Part shown: positions 17,829 to 24,971 of the stretch, in pieces
Layout: each line of letters opens with the position of its first letter
How positions within the stretch are numbered: position 1 is the first letter of the stretch
Origin: CAYQJS01 sp964417895
GTDB taxonomy: Bacteria > Chloroflexota > UBA6077 > SHYK01
Length of the DNA: 43,484 nucleotides
Direction of reading: 5' to 3'
Assembly: GCA_964417895.1 (NCBI GenBank)
Contig: CAYQJS010000048.1
Span: 1 to 43,484, forward strand
The notes under the pieces: generated by a model
The model's input: the letters and a program-made list of their open reading frames with translations, nothing else
Told to the model about the DNA's origin: nothing
Databases searched by the model: none
Program-made: the position numbers and the translations under genes

Positions 17829-18836
17829 GTGATCATCGACATTCACGGCCACTCCACCACGGTGCCAAAGGGACTGGCGGACTACCGCCAGGCGCAGATC
17901 GAGCGGCTCCACAACCCCACCCGAGGAACGCTCAGCGTCAGCGACGACGAGACTGGGGAGACGATCCAAACGGACGGCTGAAGCTCCAGCGCGAACGCGG
18001 CACCGAGGTGGCCCTCTTCTCTCCGACGGCCGGGGGCATGGGGCATCACATCGGGAACGCCCTCGTGAGCCGCTACTGGTCAGAGATCTGCAACGAGCTG
18101 ATCCACCGCGCCTGCACGCTGTTCTCGGAGAACTTCATCGGGGTGTGTCAGCTCCCGCAGTCGCGGGCGTGCCTCCGGCGAACTGCCGGGACGAGTTGGA
18201 GCGGTGCGTCACCCAGTTCGGCTTTGTCGGCTGCAACCTGAATCCGGACCCGTCCGGCGGGTACTGGACCGACCCGCCGATGACGGATCTTAGTGGTACC
18301 CTCTACGAGAAGCTGGTCGAGCTCGACGTGCCGGCCATGATCCACGTGAGCGCCAGCTGCAACCCCAACTTCCACGGCACCGGAGCCCACTACCTCAACG
18401 GTGACCTGAGCGTCTTCATGCAGTGCATTGTCAACCCCCAGCTCTTCACGGACTTTCCGACCCTCGAGTTCGTCATTCCGCACGGCGGCGGGGCTGTCCA
18501 CTACCACTGGGGCCGCTATCGGGGCATCGCGCTGGAGATGGGCCGGCCGGAGCTGACCGACTTTCTCATGGACAACATCTACTTCGACACACGTCTACCA
18601 CCAGCCCGGGATGGAGACGCTGTGCAGGTCCGTGCCCACCGCCAAACGTCCTCTTCGCCTCCGAGATGATCGGCGCCGTCAAAGGCAGGGACCCGAAGAC
18701 CGGGCGGTACTTCGACGACACCAAGCAGTACATCGACAATCTGGAGTTTCTTACGGATTCGGATCGCCAGCAATTGTTTGAGGACAACGCCCGGCGGGTC
18801 TTTCCACGGCTGGACAGAACCCTGAGATCCCGCTAG
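17829..18836 (+). pseudogene. ligJ: 4-oxalomesaconate hydratase-like (LigJ) amidohydrolase, frameshifted
   Basis: Across three frames the region encodes a LigJ-like protein of near full length (about 335 codons; the family is about 340): MIIDIHGHSTTVPKGLADYR from GTG 17829, then LKLQRERGTEVALFSP, then ELERCVTQFGFVGCNLNPDPSGGYW, IPHGGGAVHYHWGR, and NVLFASEMIGAVKGRDP to a stop at 18836. An in-frame TGA occurs at 17979. Frame changes are needed near 17978, 18170 (one C missing in TCGCGGGC), 18590 and 18645 (extra A in GCCAAACGTC). LigJ hydrates 4-oxalomesaconate in protocatechuate 4,5-cleavage. Flanking genes are intact, so this looks like true decay, not general sequence error, though local assembly error is possible. 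Confidence 0.8.
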
Positions 18837-18852
18837 CGACAGGAGGAGAGAG

Positions 18853-18927
18853 ATGGCGAGCGCACAAACCAGCGCACCGTCCGCGGCGCAACCCACCCGC
18901 AAGATGAAGGTCGCGTGGCTGGCATAG
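18853..18927 (+). pseudogene. Truncated 5' end of an unidentified gene (24 codons)
   Basis: ATG 18853 follows GACAGGAGGAGAGAG, a strong ribosome site, 16 bp after the ligJ-like stop. It reads MASAQTSAPSAAQPTRKMKV AWLA and then TAG. The strong site and operon-like spacing suggest this was the start of the next gene in a catabolic operon, now cut off. The identity of the parent gene cannot be told from 24 residues. Confidence 0.4.
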
Positions 18928-19027
18928 AACGCTGCCTAGATTACCACCATGCCAATCAAACCCAACAGTCAGCCCCAAGCTGTAGCGGCTCGGAGGCTTT
19001 GCAGACTGCGGAGACATTTCCCCTACA

Positions 19028-19059
19028 GAGAAGCAGCCCCCAACCGGGGGCTGCTTCTC
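19028..19059. terminator. Strong hairpin, probable rho-independent terminator
   Basis: A perfect 14-bp stem, GAGAAGCAGCCCCC / GGGGGCTGCTTCTC, with loop AACC, followed on the plus strand by TTGG and including TTCTCTT at its 3' side. It would end transcription from the decayed ligJ-like operon. A short inverted pair CTGTAG/CTACAG brackets 46 bp just before it. Confidence 0.7.
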
Positions 19060-19707
19060 TTGGCCCTTGGGTGGGCGGCGTGGCTACGCGGTACGCTCGT
19101 CCTGGGGCTTGCCGTGGGTCGCGTAGTAGTGCGCCGTCGCGGCCTCGGTGGTGGGAACGTCTCGCCGCAGGCGTGGCATACAATCCCCCTCCGGGTGGAC
19201 GTCCCCGGGGTTCCCGAAGTCCGACCGGTTGGTGTGGGCCGCCCGCTCCGCGTCACTCGGGGCAGCCGGAGGCTGTAGCGCGCGACCCCTAAGCAGCCAT
19301 CGACGCGCGGGAGGACATGGGGTAAGGCTGTCCCGGCGCGGCCGTCCTCTGGCAGTCCGGCTCGAAATATGTCATCGAAGACAACCTGGCAGAACTCCGC
19401 CGGCTTGCGCTGCTAGAGCGCGCCCTCGACAGCGTTAGCGGATTCACCGGCTTGGGTTGGGGCTGGGCTCAGGTCGCCCGCCGACGTCGGCAGCGCGCAT
19501 GAGCCCCACCTCATAGGACTGCTGCGCCGCGTCATTCTCCACGGCCGTGGCCAGCGGGCTGCCTTCGACCTCCTGGCCCTGCCCACCCCGTTGCAGGAGC
19601 GTTCCTTCATGTTGCTTGGGGCTTCCGCTCAGAGGGATACAGCGAGACGATTTTGCAGATCAGCCCGATTTTCTGCCTAATTCGCACACCAGACTTGGAA
19701 GGTCGGG
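19060..19707. other. Gene-poor, degenerate segment
   Basis: Apart from the possible zinc-finger remnant, this stretch shows only short, start-less frames. One plus frame at about 19350-19501 reads SGSKYVIEDNLAELRRLALL ERALDSV and ends at TGA 19499, looking like helical protein but without a start. An inverted pair AGCCCGA/TCGGGCT (about 19665-19711) abuts the stop of the kinase gene and may be part of its 3' end. No tRNA, transposase or array was recognised. Confidence 0.5.
19084..19254 (-). pseudogene. Remnant of a small C2H2 zinc-finger-like protein
   Basis: One minus frame runs ...DAERAAHTNRSDFGNPGDVHPEGD-CMPRLRRDVPTTEAATAHYYATHGKPQDERTA-stop. Shifting frame over the middle stretch (19150-19178) gives VCHACGETFP, which with TTEAATAHYYATH would make a C-x2-C-x12-H-x4-H finger. 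Two compensating single-base changes would therefore have destroyed the cysteine pair. There is no good ribosome site or start. It could also be chance; no family is assigned. Confidence 0.3.
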
Positions 19708-20772
19708 CTAGCCTCGATCCAATAGCCGTCCGACCAGCGTGTCGGCATGTTCTTCTAGCCAGTTCGTCAGGCGGAAGGTGGCGTCGAGTCTCTCGCGTAC
19801 GTCGCGCTCGGTCGCGAGGCCTACCCGCCATCGGCCTGCCCAGTGCAGGATTCCGGCGACCCTCTTACGTAAGAGCACATCCGGGAGCGCCACGATCTCC
19901 TGACTCGTGAGGTGATTACGCTCGAAATAGCCGTCTGCGAAAGCGCCCACGAGCTGCAGAATGGCCTCGGTCTCGGTCCTGTACTCCAGGTGAAGGGTGA
20001 CGTCATCGAATTGGTAAACCATGCAGAAGTGCTCGAGGCCAACGGCGAAGTCCATCGCTCGCAGATCCGGAGCGGCGAACTCGAAGTCGAGGACGCCACT
20101 AACGCGGCCGGCCTGGAGCAAGACGTTCGAGGGCACGTAGTCCGAATGGATGATCTGTTTGGGAAGCGTTGCGTGCAGGCCAGGATAGACCGACTCCGAC
20201 GCCTCGACCAGCCGCTCATAGTGAATGCGGCCGTCACCTTCCAGCCCGAGGAGCTCTGCCGGTTCCGACGGGTCGCCTATCGCCGGATGGATGCGCCGCA
20301 GATCAACGTACCCGGTAAGCTGCGGCGTGGAGGACTCGATGTTCAGCACCGCCATGGCCGAGTCAAGCTCCGCAAGAGCACGACCTGCGAGCCGCGTTGC
20401 GGGAATGTCACCGCGCTTCGGGTGGCGACCGGGGATAAGGGGGAAGAGCGAGGCGAAATCATCTCCGGCGTCGACTACAGTGTCGCCGCCGCTAGCGGTT
20501 ACCAGCGGCGCAGGGACGGCGAATGACAGGAGTGAGCTTTGAGACAGCTTAGAGAGGAGCGCGTGCTCGAAGTGGAAGTAGTGATGAGCGCCGGCGTTTT
20601 TATAGATCCGAAGGACGAACGATTCGCCCGCGGTCTCGACGTGCCAGGACTGGTTGTTTACTCCTGAGTGGAAGCGCTCAGTACGTCCAACGGGGGGTAT
20701 CCGCCACGCGCTGAGGATCCTCCGGACGTCTGCCGACGACGGCTCGCGATCCATCCTGCCCGATCGGAGCAT
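19708..20772 (-). CDS. Phosphotransferase, APH/homoserine-kinase-II-like fold
   Basis: A 354-residue small-molecule kinase of the aminoglycoside phosphotransferase superfamily (PF01636). The catalytic loop is H209-S-D211-Y-V-P-S-N216 (Brenner motif HxDxxxxN) and the Mg-binding motif D229-F-E231 (GVLDFEF). The N-lobe carries SGVNNQSWHVETAGESFVLRIY. Members phosphorylate amino alcohols, homoserine, choline, sugars or antibiotics; the substrate is not evident, and nothing ties it to resistance. ATG 20772 follows CGGAGGCGGTGA; a second ATG lies six codons on. Its start abuts a truncated Rieske oxygenase gene on the other strand, suggesting a recombination joint at about 20773-20790. Confidence 0.85.
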   Translation of the reverse strand: MLRSGRMDREPSSADVRRILSAWRIPPVGRTERFHSGVNNQSWHVETAGESFVLRIYKNAGAHHYFHFEHALLSKLSQSSLLSFAVPAPLVTASGGDTVVDAGDDFASLFPLIPGRHPKRGDIPATRLAGRALAELDSAMAVLNIESSTPQLTGYVDLRRIHPAIGDPSEPAELLGLEGDGRIHYERLVEASESVYPGLHATLPKQIIHSDYVPSNVLLQAGRVSGVLDFEFAAPDLRAMDFAVGLEHFCMVYQFDDVTLHLEYRTETEAILQLVGAFADGYFERNHLTSQEIVALPDVLLRKRVAGILHWAGRWRVGLATERDVRERLDATFRLTNWLEEHADTLVGRLLDRG

Positions 20773-20790
20773 TCACCGCCTCCGGCGCGC

Positions 20791-21234
20791 CAGCTCCCGC
20801 CAGATGTCGTCGACGACACGCACACCATGATCTTCGAGCCCTACTTCTTCCCAACCGAGGATGGCAGCGTCGTCGACGAGGACAGCGAGATACCGGTCGA
20901 GTACCTGTCGCCGTTCAAGAACCCGCCGGAGGCCCTTCACCCCTTCACGCGCTTTCGGTGGGACCAGGTACCCGCGCAGGACGCGGCGGCGTGGGAGACG
21001 CAGGGCCCGATCGCGGACCGGGAGATCGAGCGGCTCGCAACCTCAGATCGGGGCATCGTGCTCCTGCGCCAGCTCATGCGCGAGAACATCGAGAGCGTAC
21101 AACGGGGACTCGATCCGCTGGGCCTCGAACGCGACCCCAACCATGCGATGATCGACACCAAGCTCGAGCAGACGCTGCAGATGATGCGGCAACGTGGCCG
21201 GCGCGTCCAGATCGCCGAGCTGGCCCGGAGCTGA
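20791..21234 (+). pseudogene. C-terminal fragment of a Rieske oxygenase alpha subunit
   Basis: The frame reads QLPPDVVDDTHTMIFEPYFF, ALHPFTRFRWDQVPAQDAAAWETQGPIADREIERLATSDRGIVLLRQLMRENIESVQRGLDP and ends at TGA 21234. This is the characteristic C-terminal part of phthalate-dioxygenase-type Rieske alpha subunits (VDDTHT strand, AWETQGPIADR, SDRGIVLLRQLMRE). The Rieske domain and NWxQxxEG iron motif are missing; upstream sequence is the opposite-strand kinase start. An ATG at 20827 could start a 135-residue peptide, but without cofactor sites it would not be an oxygenase. It is clearly different from the intact enzyme at 8334-9656. Confidence 0.8.
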
Positions 21235-21366
21235 GTTAGGAGACCCCTGGAGCGTTGGCTCGCAGGTAGGCTCGGAAGCAGAAAGCTGGCGGGAGTCGGC
21301 CGAATTCAGGTGCTGGCGCGCCGGTTCAGAGAGGGCACCTGCCCCTGAAAACCCGAGATAGGTGCT

Positions 21367-21398
21367 AGAAGTCCCCGGCCGAAAGGCCGGGGACTTCT
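21367..21398. terminator. Perfect 14-bp GAAA-tetraloop hairpin
   Basis: AGAAGTCCCCGGCC / GGCCGGGGACTTCT with the stable loop GAAA lies between the Rieske fragment (plus) and the cupin gene (minus, stop at 21434). It is a likely bidirectional terminator. A looser inverted pair GCACCT/AGGTGC sits just upstream at 21334-21365. Confidence 0.7.
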
Positions 21399-21433
21399 GC
21401 TTCGAAGGGCCGGCGACTTGGTCAGGTCGCCCC

Positions 21434-22009
21434 CTATCCCTCCCCCAGAAAGGCTCGGGCGGTGTTTGTGTCCTGGTTGTAGCGGTGGCGCCACACTGTA
21501 GCTACCTTCTGGGCCTCCACCCGGACGACCACGGACCGGCCGTCGGCGACGTTGCGGGTATCGTGGATCTCTCCGGGGAGGAAGTAGGCCACCTGTCCTG
21601 GTTGCTGGGCGAAGGATTCCTTCGGCACGAGTCGAGGTTGGAGCAGCCCGTCGGAGTAGTCCCAGCCCCACCGCGTCTGCTCGATTGCGCCCTGGTACGT
21701 GCCGTAGACGACCCAGCTCGCCCCGTGGTCGTGTGGGCTGTTGGCCTGCCCGACCTTCTGGGCACCGCACGTGATGTGGAACCCGGCGCCCGGGTGCCCA
21801 TAGGTGGGATCCGTGTAGGCGCTACCCGGAAGCGCGTCATAGCCACCCTTGTCCAATAACTCCTGCACCCATCCTCCGACCTGAAGCAGGTGCTGCAGCA
21901 CTTCCGCCACTCCGTTCGCGCGTCCCACCAGGTCCTCGTGCGACGCGAAAGACTGCTGCAAGTCCTTGACGAATGCGTCGAGTGTGTAGACTGCGATAGC
22001 GTTCATCAT
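21434..22009 (-). CDS. Cupin-fold metalloprotein (cysteine-dioxygenase-like)
   Basis: A 191-residue single-domain cupin. Motif 1 is H93-D-H95-G (SPHDHGASW) with a likely Glu110 (GAIEQT); motif 2 contains P-G-E-I-H149-D-T-R-N. This H-x-H...E...H set normally binds one Fe, Mn or Zn ion. The overall pattern resembles cysteine-dioxygenase-like and COG5553-type proteins, but the substrate is unknown. The start is ATG 22009 or the adjacent ATG 22006; GAAGGAGGGAC favours the second by spacing. It is transcribed divergently from a diiron protein gene at 22138, the 128-bp gap presumably carrying both promoters. Confidence 0.8.
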   Translation of the reverse strand: MMNAIAVYTLDAFVKDLQQSFASHEDLVGRANGVAEVLQHLLQVGGWVQELLDKGGYDALPGSAYTDPTYGHPGAGFHITCGAQKVGQANSPHDHGASWVVYGTYQGAIEQTRWGWDYSDGLLQPRLVPKESFAQQPGQVAYFLPGEIHDTRNVADGRSVVVRVEAQKVATVWRHRYNQDTNTARAFLGEG

Positions 22010-22137
22010 GTCCCTCCTTCGGACAGTACATTACAACTATCGCGTGATGCGCCGAAACGGGGAGGCAGTTTGCCCATAAGCGCCGCCAGGACGAGTGTCC
22101 GGGAGCTGGAGTCGCTGGAAAACGGTGGGAGGCCAGC

Positions 22138-22785
22138 ATGAATGGCGAAGCGTTTGCCCGTGCCATGTTGGCGCGAGTTCAGGAGTTCTGCCGCGGGTAC
22201 GAGACCTGCATGCCCGCATACAGTTATGTCCCGCTCGAGACGGACCAACAGCGGATCCGCGTCATGCAGAGCCGCCTTTGCAACGAAGTGCGAGCGGCCG
22301 AAGTCTTTGGCGCGTGGCTCAAGACGACCCCCGAGCTCGAGGTCAAGATGGCGCTCGGGGAGGCGATCGCGGAGGAGATGGCGCACGCCCGGCTGCTCGC
22401 GGATCGGATCCGGGAGCGGGACGCGGACCCGTACGCATACCTGCCTGTCCCCGGTCAGATCGCGATGTTCAACGCGTTCGAGGCGCTCCCGGTGACGGTC
22501 GAGCGGATTGCTGCATTCTCACTCGCGGGCGAGGGTGTCGCTGAGTTCATGATCAAGCAGGCGCTCGCCTCGCCGTCGGTACCCGACTGGATCAAGGCTC
22601 CCTATCGAGCGATCAGCACGGACGAGGAGGATCACTCCCACTTCCCGGAGGAGGTTATCGCGCGCTACGCTACGACGGTAGACGTGCAGGAGCGTGTTCG
22701 CCGGGCGGTGGCGATGAGCCTCGTGCTGCGTCGGCAGTATTTTGCCGATCTGGACGACTGGGTCTTCCGCGATGTGGCCTGGTAA
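22138..22785 (+). CDS. Ferritin-like diiron four-helix-bundle protein
   Basis: A 215-residue, all-helical protein with carboxylate/histidine pairs typical of diiron oxygenases of the PaaA/PaaC-like ferritin superfamily: Glu50, E80-M-A-H83, Glu132/Glu136 (AGEGVAEF) and E163-E-D-H166. The spacing fits two ExxH half-sites. The reaction is unknown; PaaA-type enzymes epoxidise phenylacetyl-CoA, while PaaC is a structural partner lacking full ligation. ATG 22138 follows GTGGGAGGCCAGC. It is divergent from the cupin gene at 21434-22009; a shared promoter suggests two non-haem metal enzymes in one process. Confidence 0.75.
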   Translation: MNGEAFARAMLARVQEFCRGYETCMPAYSYVPLETDQQRIRVMQSRLCNEVRAAEVFGAWLKTTPELEVKMALGEAIAEEMAHARLLADRIRERDADPYAYLPVPGQIAMFNAFEALPVTVERIAAFSLAGEGVAEFMIKQALASPSVPDWIKAPYRAISTDEEDHSHFPEEVIARYATTVDVQERVRRAVAMSLVLRRQYFADLDDWVFRDVAW

Positions 22786-22993
22786 GGGAAGGGTCAATAT
22801 TGGCTGACGAGCACTTCGTCGCCACCGTCAACTGCGAAGGTCCGGCCGGCCCGAGGTTCCGACTCCGTGCCGCGACCATCCGGCCAGCACCTCCCTGCGC
22901 GAAGAGCCTCGCCACCGCCTGCCCATCCTCCGACCAACGGCGCTGATGACGGCCATTTTGGCGGATAGACGCGCGCTGGATGATGAACACCAC
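22786..22993 (-). pseudogene. Possible remnant of a short-chain dehydrogenase N-terminus
   Basis: A minus frame contains EDGQAVARLFAQGGA-RMVAARSRN and LTVATKCSSANI, reminiscent of the Rossmann start of SDR enzymes (GIGxAVARLFAxEGAxVVAAD...). The glycine-rich TGxxxGIG is not intact, and the catalytic Tyr-x3-Lys would lie beyond the diiron gene's end. The evidence is weak; it may be chance. Confidence 0.3.
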
Positions 22994-23068
22994 GGCTTCA
23001 GGCTCCCTCGTCCGTCAGGAGGCGCGGCGCAAACTCGTGCGCCCTCGATCCGACTCGCTTTCGCCGCG

Positions 23069-23644
23069 CTAGCGCAGGCTGGCCAGAAAGTCCGAGGACG
23101 TGCTGACCTCCACCAGGCGGTTCAGGGAAGAGATGGCGCAGGCGTGCTCCTCCGGGGAGAACGCGGCACAGCAATCCTCCAGGACGATGACGCGGTAATC
23201 GGCGTCCGCCGCATATCTGGCCGAGGACTCCACGACGAAGTTGGTGGCCACCCCCGTAAGCACGATGGTGTTCATGTCCCGCGATGCGAGGATCGACTGC
23301 AGCTCAGTGCCGTAGAAGGCGCTGATGCGGGGTTTGCGGACGATGGGCTCATGCTCCTGCGGGGCGACTGCCTCCACAATTTTCATAGCCTCGGCCAATT
23401 GAGCCGGGTCGGTGACAAATCCGGTCGCGCCGGTGAACTTGTTTCTGGGTGACATGAACTCACGGCGGCGCGCCACTGTCACGTAGACCACCTGCACGCC
23501 TGCCTGTCTAGCCCCGTCCAACACGCGCCTCACGGTTGCCACGACCTTCGTCCGCTGACCATCGGGGACGCGCTGCACGATAACGTTGTGCATGTCCAGG
23601 CAGAGAAGGGCCGTCTTCGCTCGATCCAGATTGAGGTCCGCCAC
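23069..23644 (-). CDS. Isochorismatase-fold protein lacking the catalytic cysteine
   Basis: A 191-residue isochorismatase/cysteine-hydrolase-fold protein. GTG 23644 is chosen because AAGGAGCGCTAAA precedes it; the frame stays open upstream to 23971 without support. Of the family triad, Asp17 (LLCLDMHN) and Lys104 (IVRKPRISAF) are present, but the nucleophile position reads G131-V-A-T-N-F-V137-V, where nicotinamidases and ureidoacrylate hydrolases have Cys. Val137 cannot act as nucleophile, so it may be a cysteine-independent isochorismatase-type enzyme (PhzD-like chemistry) or a binding protein. It lies 61 bp downstream of an unknown gene on the same strand, so may share its transcript. Confidence 0.85.
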   Translation of the reverse strand: MADLNLDRAKTALLCLDMHNVIVQRVPDGQRTKVVATVRRVLDGARQAGVQVVYVTVARRREFMSPRNKFTGATGFVTDPAQLAEAMKIVEAVAPQEHEPIVRKPRISAFYGTELQSILASRDMNTIVLTGVATNFVVESSARYAADADYRVIVLEDCCAAFSPEEHACAISSLNRLVEVSTSSDFLASLR

Positions 23645-23705
23645 TTTAGCGCTCCTTGCTGAGCCATTCATCTGCGCGAATGGTACTAACGTGGTGTGGC
23701 CACGG

Positions 23706-24149
23706 TCACATGAAGCGGCTACCTCCGGGGAGCAGGTCTTCCACGAGCTGCTGGCTACGCGGGAAACAGTCCCGCTCGGAACCCAGCCCGGTCGAGGCAT
23801 TCCACCGGGCCTCGGGCAGCTCTCCGCGTCCCTTAGCGCATTCGGCGACTTCCTGCGCTGATGCACCATCAGCCCGACAGTACGGGGCCGCGGCTTCCAT
23901 CGCCAGCAGCTGGCGGGGGAGGCGCAACATGAACCGATGTGTTCCCCAGTTGGCGACGTACAGAAACGCATCGTAGTACTTCTCGATCATCGCGTGCGGA
24001 TCGCCCTTGAAGTCGCCCCAGGTGTACTCATTGACGAATCGGGTAGGCGTAATGGTTGCGCGCGTGCTGATCGCGCGGATCTCCGCCATTTGCTCTTTCG
24101 TTAGTGGCCGATCAATCGCTTGGAACTCGTAGTATTGGTATTCGCTCAT
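23706..24149 (-). CDS. Conserved protein of unknown function, possibly truncated
   Basis: 147 residues from ATG 24149, behind GAGGAGGCCGACG, beginning MSEYQYYEFQAIDRPLTKEQ and containing RAISTRATITPTRFVNEYTWGDFKGDP and YDAFLYVANWGTHRFMLRLP. I recall this N-terminal block as conserved in longer bacterial proteins of unknown function; here the sequence loses that character after about residue 95 (…MEAAAPYCRADGASAQ), and the tail is of low quality, so a 3' truncation or frameshift is likely. No signal peptide or motif gives a function. The divergent neighbour at 24443 is another conserved unknown; the 293 bp between them contain nothing recognisable. Confidence 0.6.
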   Translation of the reverse strand: MSEYQYYEFQAIDRPLTKEQMAEIRAISTRATITPTRFVNEYTWGDFKGDPHAMIEKYYDAFLYVANWGTHRFMLRLPRQLLAMEAAAPYCRADGASAQEVAECAKGRGELPEARWNASTGLGSERDCFPRSQQLVEDLLPGGSRFM

Positions 24150-24442
24150 CGTCGGCCTCCTCGGCGGCGTCCGCGTCTTGGGAAAGGGTATGCCACAATG
24201 AAAGACTGTAGCGAACGTCCATGACCCGGCCACGATCGCCAGACTGGGAGCGGATGCAGGCTCATCCATCCATGGTGGCCTCCGCCCCAGTGTCGGTGCG
24301 GACCCGCCGCCCAGGAACGCTCGGGATATCGATCCCGTGCGCTCTCATCGGCCTTGTCGAGGTGCACCGAGCCCGCTGCCGCTGCGGAAGATGAGCCACC
24401 TGCGCGATGACGTGGATACCGGGAGAGTTTGGAGTGGGCATC

Positions 24443-24874
24443 ATGGCACACGGCGGGCGCTGGGTCTTCGATCCCGAACGTGGCGGCGTGCGGATCTCGG
24501 AGGCCGTGCAGCGGCGCACCGAGCAGAAGCTGCGGCGTTTCGCTGAGGAGCATTTCAGCGGCCACTACACCCGACTGGAGATTCGGTTCCGAGCGCAGTT
24601 CTGCTACGTCGACGCGTACACCGAACCCGGCGAGCCCGGCCCGAACTGGCCGCCGGCCGACTGGCCAGAGACGCGTGAAGAGTACCTTGAGCGCCTGCGC
24701 ACCACCCCAGTACATCTGTGTCGGCTGCGCTACTTTGGCGGCGACGAGCGGTGGGGTTTCGCCTTCTATACCTATAGCCATCAACGCTACGAGCTGTCGA
24801 TGTTCCCAAGCGGCGAGTTCCTTGGCTCACCGGAAGAGGCGTTCGAGGTCTCCGCCGACGCGTACCTCTCCTGA
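24443..24874 (+). CDS. Conserved protein of unknown function
   Basis: 143 residues, MAHGGRWVFDPERGGVRISE, with a central block YTRLEIRFRAQFCYVDAYTEP and WPETREEYLERLRTTPVHLCRLRYFGGDERWGFAFYTYS. From memory this matches a compact conserved family of unknown function found in diverse bacteria; I know of no assigned activity. ATG 24443 is chosen over the upstream GTG/ATG frames because the family begins here and GGAG lies nine bases upstream. It ends 97 bp before the convergent SBP gene. No signal peptide or membrane segment is seen. Confidence 0.75.
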   Translation: MAHGGRWVFDPERGGVRISEAVQRRTEQKLRRFAEEHFSGHYTRLEIRFRAQFCYVDAYTEPGEPGPNWPPADWPETREEYLERLRTTPVHLCRLRYFGGDERWGFAFYTYSHQRYELSMFPSGEFLGSPEEAFEVSADAYLS

Positions 24875-24971
24875 GGAGCCCGTCGGTGGAATATGGTGGC
24901 TTCGTGATTCCCGCGTTGGAGGCTGCTCTCACCTCGCCTCTCGTATCGCTATGCGAAAGGGATTCGACCTC

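Noticed and set aside
18956..19060. tRNA or small RNA in the structured stretch before the hairpin
   Set aside because: No cloverleaf, anticodon arm or T-loop could be drawn; only a short CTGTAG/CTACAG pair and the terminator stem.
19028..21398. IS200/IS605-type ends suggested by two strong hairpins
   Set aside because: The hairpins differ in sequence, and no TnpA/TnpB-like coding sequence lies between them; terminators explain them better.
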